From contig USHY01000041.1 in the NCBI GenBank assembly GCA_900554635.1, forward strand, positions 1 through 8,138: 8,138 bases of DNA. The letters are read 5' to 3'. Within the stretch, counting starts at the first letter, position 1. Each line of letters starts with the position of its first letter. Shown one piece after another: positions 5,143-8,138 of this stretch. The notes below the pieces were generated by a model that saw nothing but the letters and a program-made list of their open reading frames with translations, was not told the DNA's origin and searched no databases. The position numbers were made by a program, and so were the translations under genes. This DNA comes from an uncultured Clostridium sp. (GTDB taxonomy: Bacteria; Bacillota; Clostridia; TANB77; CAG-508).

Positions 5143-7746
5143 ATGGCTGAATATTCACCTTTAATGCAACAGTATTTTAGTATTAAAGAGGAACACAAAG
5201 ATTCAATACTCTTTTTTAGAGTAGGAGATTTTTATGAAATGTTTTTTGATGATGCTATTTTAGCATCAAGAGAGCTTGAAATAACACTTACTGGTAAAGA
5301 GTGTGGGCAAGAAGAAAGAGCTCCTATGTGTGGAGTACCTTATCATGCAGTAGATACTTATGTTTCAAGGTTAATTGAAAAAGGTTACAAGGTCGCAATT
5401 TGTGAACAATTGGAAGACCCTAAAACAACAAAAGGAATGGTAAAACGAGATGTTATAAGAATAGTAACACCTGGTACTGTAATTGAGAGCAATATGCTAG
5501 ATGAAAAGAAAAATAATTATATAATGTCAATATTAAAAAAAGGCATTTACTTTGGAATAGCTATATGCGACATTTCAACTGGAGATTTTTTTGCGACACA
5601 AATTGCTGAAAATAATAATTTTTCAACATTGTTAGATGAAATTGCAAAATACTCTCCTGCAGAAATTGTTGTAAATAGCTTTTTATATAGTTCATTAGAA
5701 GAAATAAATGCAATTCGTAAAAGATTTAATTCATATATTGATAATTCACCTGATGAAAACTTTGTGCCTAATAATGAAGAGTTACTAAGTAGTTATAATA
5801 TAGAATGTGAAAATAAACCTTTAGATTCTTTGGAAGGTTTTGAGCTTGCAGCAGGAGCTATAACAAGTTTATTACAATATTTAACTTCTACACAAAAAAT
5901 AAAACTTGAACACATTAACCATATTAATATATATAATTTACAAAAGTATATGTCTTTAGATATTACTGCAAGAAGAAACTTAGAACTTTTAGAGAGACAG
6001 TATGATAAAGGGAAAAAAGGAACTTTACTTTGGGTTCTTGATAAGACTTCAACTTCAATGGGAGGAAGGCTTATAAGAAGATGGATTAGTGAACCGTTAA
6101 TGGATAGAGTAAATATTAATAGTAGATTAGAAGCGGTTCAGGATTTAAAGGATAATACTATTTTAAGAGAAGAATTGCAAAAAGCCCTAAAGAAAGTATA
6201 TGACATTGAGAGATTAGTTGGTAAGATTTCTTATGGCAATAGTAATGGAAGAGAAATGAATTCTTTAAAGGCATCTTTAGAGCAGATTCCTGAAATTAAG
6301 GAATTACTAAAACAAAGTCAGGCTCCTTTAATTATAGCATTAAATAATAATTTGGATGATTGCCATGATTTAGCAAAATTGATAAATGATGCAATTGTTG
6401 ATGATCCACCTATTACCATAAAAGATGGTGGTGTAATAAAGGAAGGGTATAATAGTTTAGTAGATGAATATAAAAAAGCCTCAACAGAAGGAAAAACTTG
6501 GCTATTAGAACTTGAACAAAGAGAAAAGGAAAGGACAGGAATTAAGAACTTAAAAATTGGATTCAATAAAGTTTTTGGATATTACTTGGAAGTTACAAAG
6601 TCTAATTTGGGTTATGTTCCAGATTATTATATAAGGAAACAGACTCTTACAAATGGTGAGAGATATATAACAGAGGAGTTAAATGAGCTTGAAAGCAAGA
6701 TTTTAACAGCAGAAGAAAAATTAGTGGGTCTTGAATATGAGCTATTTCTTCAAATAAGAGATGAGCTTGCAAGAAATATTCAAAGATTACAAAAAACTGC
6801 AAGTGTTATCGCAACTCTTGATGTTATTGCATCGCTTGCAACAGTAGCTGATGATATGAATTATGTAAGGCCAATTGTTGATAATGAAGGCGAGATTGAT
6901 ATAAAGGAAGGGCGCCATCCTGTTATTGAGAAGATGATTGATTCTGGTTCATTTGTGGCTAATGATACTTATTTGAATGGGGAAGCGGATAGGTTATCCA
7001 TTATTACTGGTCCCAATATGGCAGGAAAATCAACATATATGAGGCAAGTTGCTTTAATTACTTTAATGGCACAAATAGGAAGCTTTGTTCCTGCATCTTA
7101 CGCTAAAATTGGCATTGTAGATAAAATATTTACAAGAGTAGGAGCTTCTGATGATTTGAGCATGGGACAAAGTACCTTTATGGTAGAAATGATGGAAGTT
7201 GCAAATATCCTAAGGGAAGCTACAAAAAACAGCTTAATAATTTTAGATGAAATTGGTAGAGGAACTTCAACTTATGATGGTTTATCAATTGCTTGGGCTG
7301 TTGTAGAGCACATAACAAACAAAGAAAAATGTGGTGCAAAAACTTTGTTCGCAACACATTACCATGAGCTTACTGAACTTGAAAATACTGTTGAGGGAGT
7401 AAAGAATTATTCTATTGCTGTAAAAGAAAAAGGTGAGGATATAATCTTTTTAAGGAAGATAGTAAAAGGTGGAACTGATGAAAGCTATGGAATCCATGTT
7501 GCAAAGCTTGCAGGAGTGCCTCAAACTGTAGTAAAAAGGTCAAATGAAATATTAAGAAGCCTAGAAAAGAAAAACATGCTTACAGGGCAAAAGAAAGAAA
7601 ACAAAAAGCAACCAGAAGGACAACTGGATTTCTACAACTACAAATTAGCAGAGATTGCTCACGAAATAGATAAAATCAACCTAAATGAGCTAACACCAAT
7701 TGATGCTTTAAATACATTAATGAAAATGAAAGAGAAAATGCAGTAA
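5143..7746 (+). CDS. mutS: DNA mismatch repair protein MutS
   Basis: MutS binds base mismatches and small loops as a dimer and, on ATP binding, becomes a sliding clamp that recruits MutL. The start ATG 5143 is chosen because AGAGGA (5131-5136) precedes it and the protein then begins as MAEYSPLMQQYF, the normal family start; upstream in-frame codons lie in the promoter. Length is 867 residues, normal for bacterial MutS1. Visible are the mismatch-wedging F-Y-E motif in GDFYEMF (Phe 30, Glu 32), the Walker A motif GPNMAGKST (about 623-631), Walker B LDEIGRGTST with Asp 702 and Glu 703, and the ATHYHE segment (His 739). The C-terminus carries the conserved LDFYNYKLAEI and a short helical tail. 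It contains no in-frame CGG and is intact. mutL, a frequent partner downstream, is not adjacent: a terminator and opposing tRNA genes follow. Confidence 0.98.
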   Translation: MAEYSPLMQQYFSIKEEHKDSILFFRVGDFYEMFFDDAILASRELEITLTGKECGQEERAPMCGVPYHAVDTYVSRLIEKGYKVAICEQLEDPKTTKGMVKRDVIRIVTPGTVIESNMLDEKKNNYIMSILKKGIYFGIAICDISTGDFFATQIAENNNFSTLLDEIAKYSPAEIVVNSFLYSSLEEINAIRKRFNSYIDNSPDENFVPNNEELLSSYNIECENKPLDSLEGFELAAGAITSLLQYLTSTQKIKLEHINHINIYNLQKYMSLDITARRNLELLERQYDKGKKGTLLWVLDKTSTSMGGRLIRRWISEPLMDRVNINSRLEAVQDLKDNTILREELQKALKKVYDIERLVGKISYGNSNGREMNSLKASLEQIPEIKELLKQSQAPLIIALNNNLDDCHDLAKLINDAIVDDPPITIKDGGVIKEGYNSLVDEYKKASTEGKTWLLELEQREKERTGIKNLKIGFNKVFGYYLEVTKSNLGYVPDYYIRKQTLTNGERYITEELNELESKILTAEEKLVGLEYELFLQIRDELARNIQRLQKTASVIATLDVIASLATVADDMNYVRPIVDNEGEIDIKEGRHPVIEKMIDSGSFVANDTYLNGEADRLSIITGPNMAGKSTYMRQVALITLMAQIGSFVPASYAKIGIVDKIFTRVGASDDLSMGQSTFMVEMMEVANILREATKNSLIILDEIGRGTSTYDGLSIAWAVVEHITNKEKCGAKTLFATHYHELTELENTVEGVKNYSIAVKEKGEDIIFLRKIVKGGTDESYGIHVAKLAGVPQTVVKRSNEILRSLEKKNMLTGQKKENKKQPEGQLDFYNYKLAEIAHEIDKINLNELTPIDALNTLMKMKEKMQ

Positions 7747-7751
7747 AAGCA

Positions 7752-7803
7752 TTTTTTCTTTTTACAATAAAAAAGAAAAGAAACAATTAAATGTTTCTTT
7801 TTT
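7752..7803. terminator. Terminator region between convergent mutS and tRNA-Gln, probably working on both strands
   Basis: AAAAGAAACA (7776-7785) pairs with TGTTTCTTTT (7792-7801) around a six-base loop and ends in a T-run, serving mutS. On the minus strand the same hairpin is followed by another T-rich tract, serving the tRNA transcript. An alternative fold pairs TTTTCTTTTT (within 7752-7763) with AAAAAGAAAA (within 7769-7779), sharing one arm. The stems are AT-rich, so strength is uncertain. Confidence 0.65.
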
Positions 7804-7878
7804 GGCTGGGGTGGGAGGACTCGAACCGCCGAAATGCCAGAGTCAAAGTCTGGTGCCTTACCACTTGGCTACACCCCA
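7803..7878 (-). tRNA. tRNA-Gln (anticodon TTG)
   Basis: On the minus strand the acceptor stem TGGGGTG pairs fully with CACCCCA, the discriminator is G and CCA is encoded at 7803-7805. The anticodon stem CCAGA/TCTGG holds loop CTTTGAC, giving TTG (complement of 7844-7846), which reads CAA and, by wobble, CAG. The T-loop is TTCGAGT. The T-stem GGCGG/CCTCC has one C-U mismatch, and the variable loop is six bases (CATTTC). It lies 38 bases downstream of tRNA-His and is likely processed from the same transcript. Confidence 0.94.
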
Positions 7879-7916
7879 ATATTTAATTTTTTGTGCTTAT
7901 ATAAGTATTTTTTACG

Positions 7917-7994
7917 TGGGGTGGAAGATGGGACTCGAACCCACGGCCTCTGGTGCCACAAACCAGCGCTCTAACCAACTGAGCTACATCCACC
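7917..7994 (-). tRNA. tRNA-His (anticodon GTG)
   Basis: On the minus strand the gene has the His-specific extra G at -1 (complement of 7994) opposite discriminator C 73, and CCA is encoded at 7917-7919. The acceptor arms GTGGATG and CTTCCAC pair except for a U6-U67 mismatch. The anticodon stem CTGGT/ACCAG holds loop TTGTGGC, giving GTG (complement of 7957-7959). The T-loop is TTCGAGT. It is the first gene of the two-tRNA minus-strand unit. Confidence 0.95.
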
Positions 7995-7999
7995 AGAAT

Positions 8000-8024
8000 G
8001 TATGTGTTTTAAGTAAGCACATAC
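8000..8024 (-). repeat. Inverted repeat in the 5' leader of the tRNA-His transcript
   Basis: GTATGTG (8000-8006) and CACATAC (8018-8024) are exact reverse complements separated by 11 bases. The repeat covers almost the whole predicted leader up to the transcription start. It could form a hairpin that shapes RNase P access, or could be a protein site; either is inference. Confidence 0.5.
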
Positions 8025-8027
8025 TCT

Positions 8028-8056
8028 ATTTTAATGAATATTTTGGAATTTGTCAA
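8028..8056 (-). promoter_or_regulatory. Promoter of the tRNA-His/tRNA-Gln unit
   Basis: On the minus strand TTGACA (complement of 8051-8056) is followed by exactly 17 bases and TAAAAT (complement of 8028-8033), close to the ideal housekeeping promoter. Transcription should start near 8021, giving a leader of about 27 bases before tRNA-His. Confidence 0.85.
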
Positions 8057-8138
8057 GAGTTTTTGAAAAAAAATTAAAAAATATATGAATGAAATGTGAT
8101 AAAGTCTTAAGTAATGAAATGAGAAAATGTCCCAACCA
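8057..8138. other. AT-rich non-coding edge, nothing recognised
   Basis: This stretch upstream of the tRNA promoter is A/T-rich with stops in all frames at short spacing. I see no gene, RNA or repeat I can support. A neighbouring gene may begin beyond the window. Confidence 0.4.

Noticed and set aside
6318..6566. Minus-strand open frame inside mutS
   Set aside because: Shadow of mutS, hydrophobic only because it is the complement of Lys/Glu-rich coding sequence.
7802..8077. Open frame of 91 codons over the right-end tRNA genes (contains MGLEPTASGATNQ)
   Set aside because: It is the antisense of tRNA-Gln and tRNA-His. The GLEPTASGATNQ text is a familiar artefact of tRNA complements annotated as proteins.
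1..8138. CRISPR array, insertion sequence or prophage
   Set aside because: I saw no regularly spaced direct repeats, transposase text, terminal inverted repeats or phage genes.

Overview
The window is AT-rich, strongly biased to AGA for arginine, and carries Bacillota-type housekeeping genes (RbgA/YlqF, Mini-ribonuclease III, a long U32 protein, MutS, CCA-encoding tRNAs). It most likely comes from a low-GC Clostridia-like Bacillota. No species is claimed.

Layout. Bases 1-269 hold the C-terminal end of a DinD-like protein, cut by the window edge. Bases 284-1218 are decayed: the front of a GNAT acetyltransferase with an internal TGA is joined directly to the back of a trypsin-like serine peptidase that has lost its catalytic His region. 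From 1235 the chromosome looks like core sequence on the + strand: rbgA overlapping mrnC, a 26-bp perfect palindrome across the mrnC stop, tRNA-Glu(CUC), a terminator, a long U32/DUF3656 gene of the RlhA type, another terminator, then mutS behind its own extended -10 promoter. A terminator that can work on both strands separates mutS from two convergent minus-strand tRNA genes, tRNA-His(GUG) and tRNA-Gln(UUG), which share a clear TTGACA-17-TAAAAT promoter at the right end. No gap without a gene exceeds about 145 bases.

Main observation. Two otherwise healthy conserved genes, rbgA and the U32 gene, each need one +1 frameshift to give the family protein. At both points the frame-0 codon is CGG, the next frame starts with a conserved glycine codon (GGC or GGT), and a frame-0 stop follows within four codons. 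By my reading these are the only two in-frame CGG codons in roughly 2,400 codons of the window. I propose that CGG is an unassigned or starved codon in this organism (no tRNA-Arg reading CGG) and that ribosomes pass it by shifting +1 onto GGN. The alternative is two unrelated one-base sequencing errors or mutations that both happened to make an in-frame CGG. A genome-wide check of CGG codons and of the tRNA-Arg set would decide.

Functionally the core genes serve ribosome assembly (RbgA), rRNA maturation (MrnC), probable rRNA hydroxylation (RlhA-like), mismatch repair (MutS) and translation (three tRNAs). If the CGG idea is right, two of the ribosome-related genes are themselves expressed through a ribosomal recoding event.
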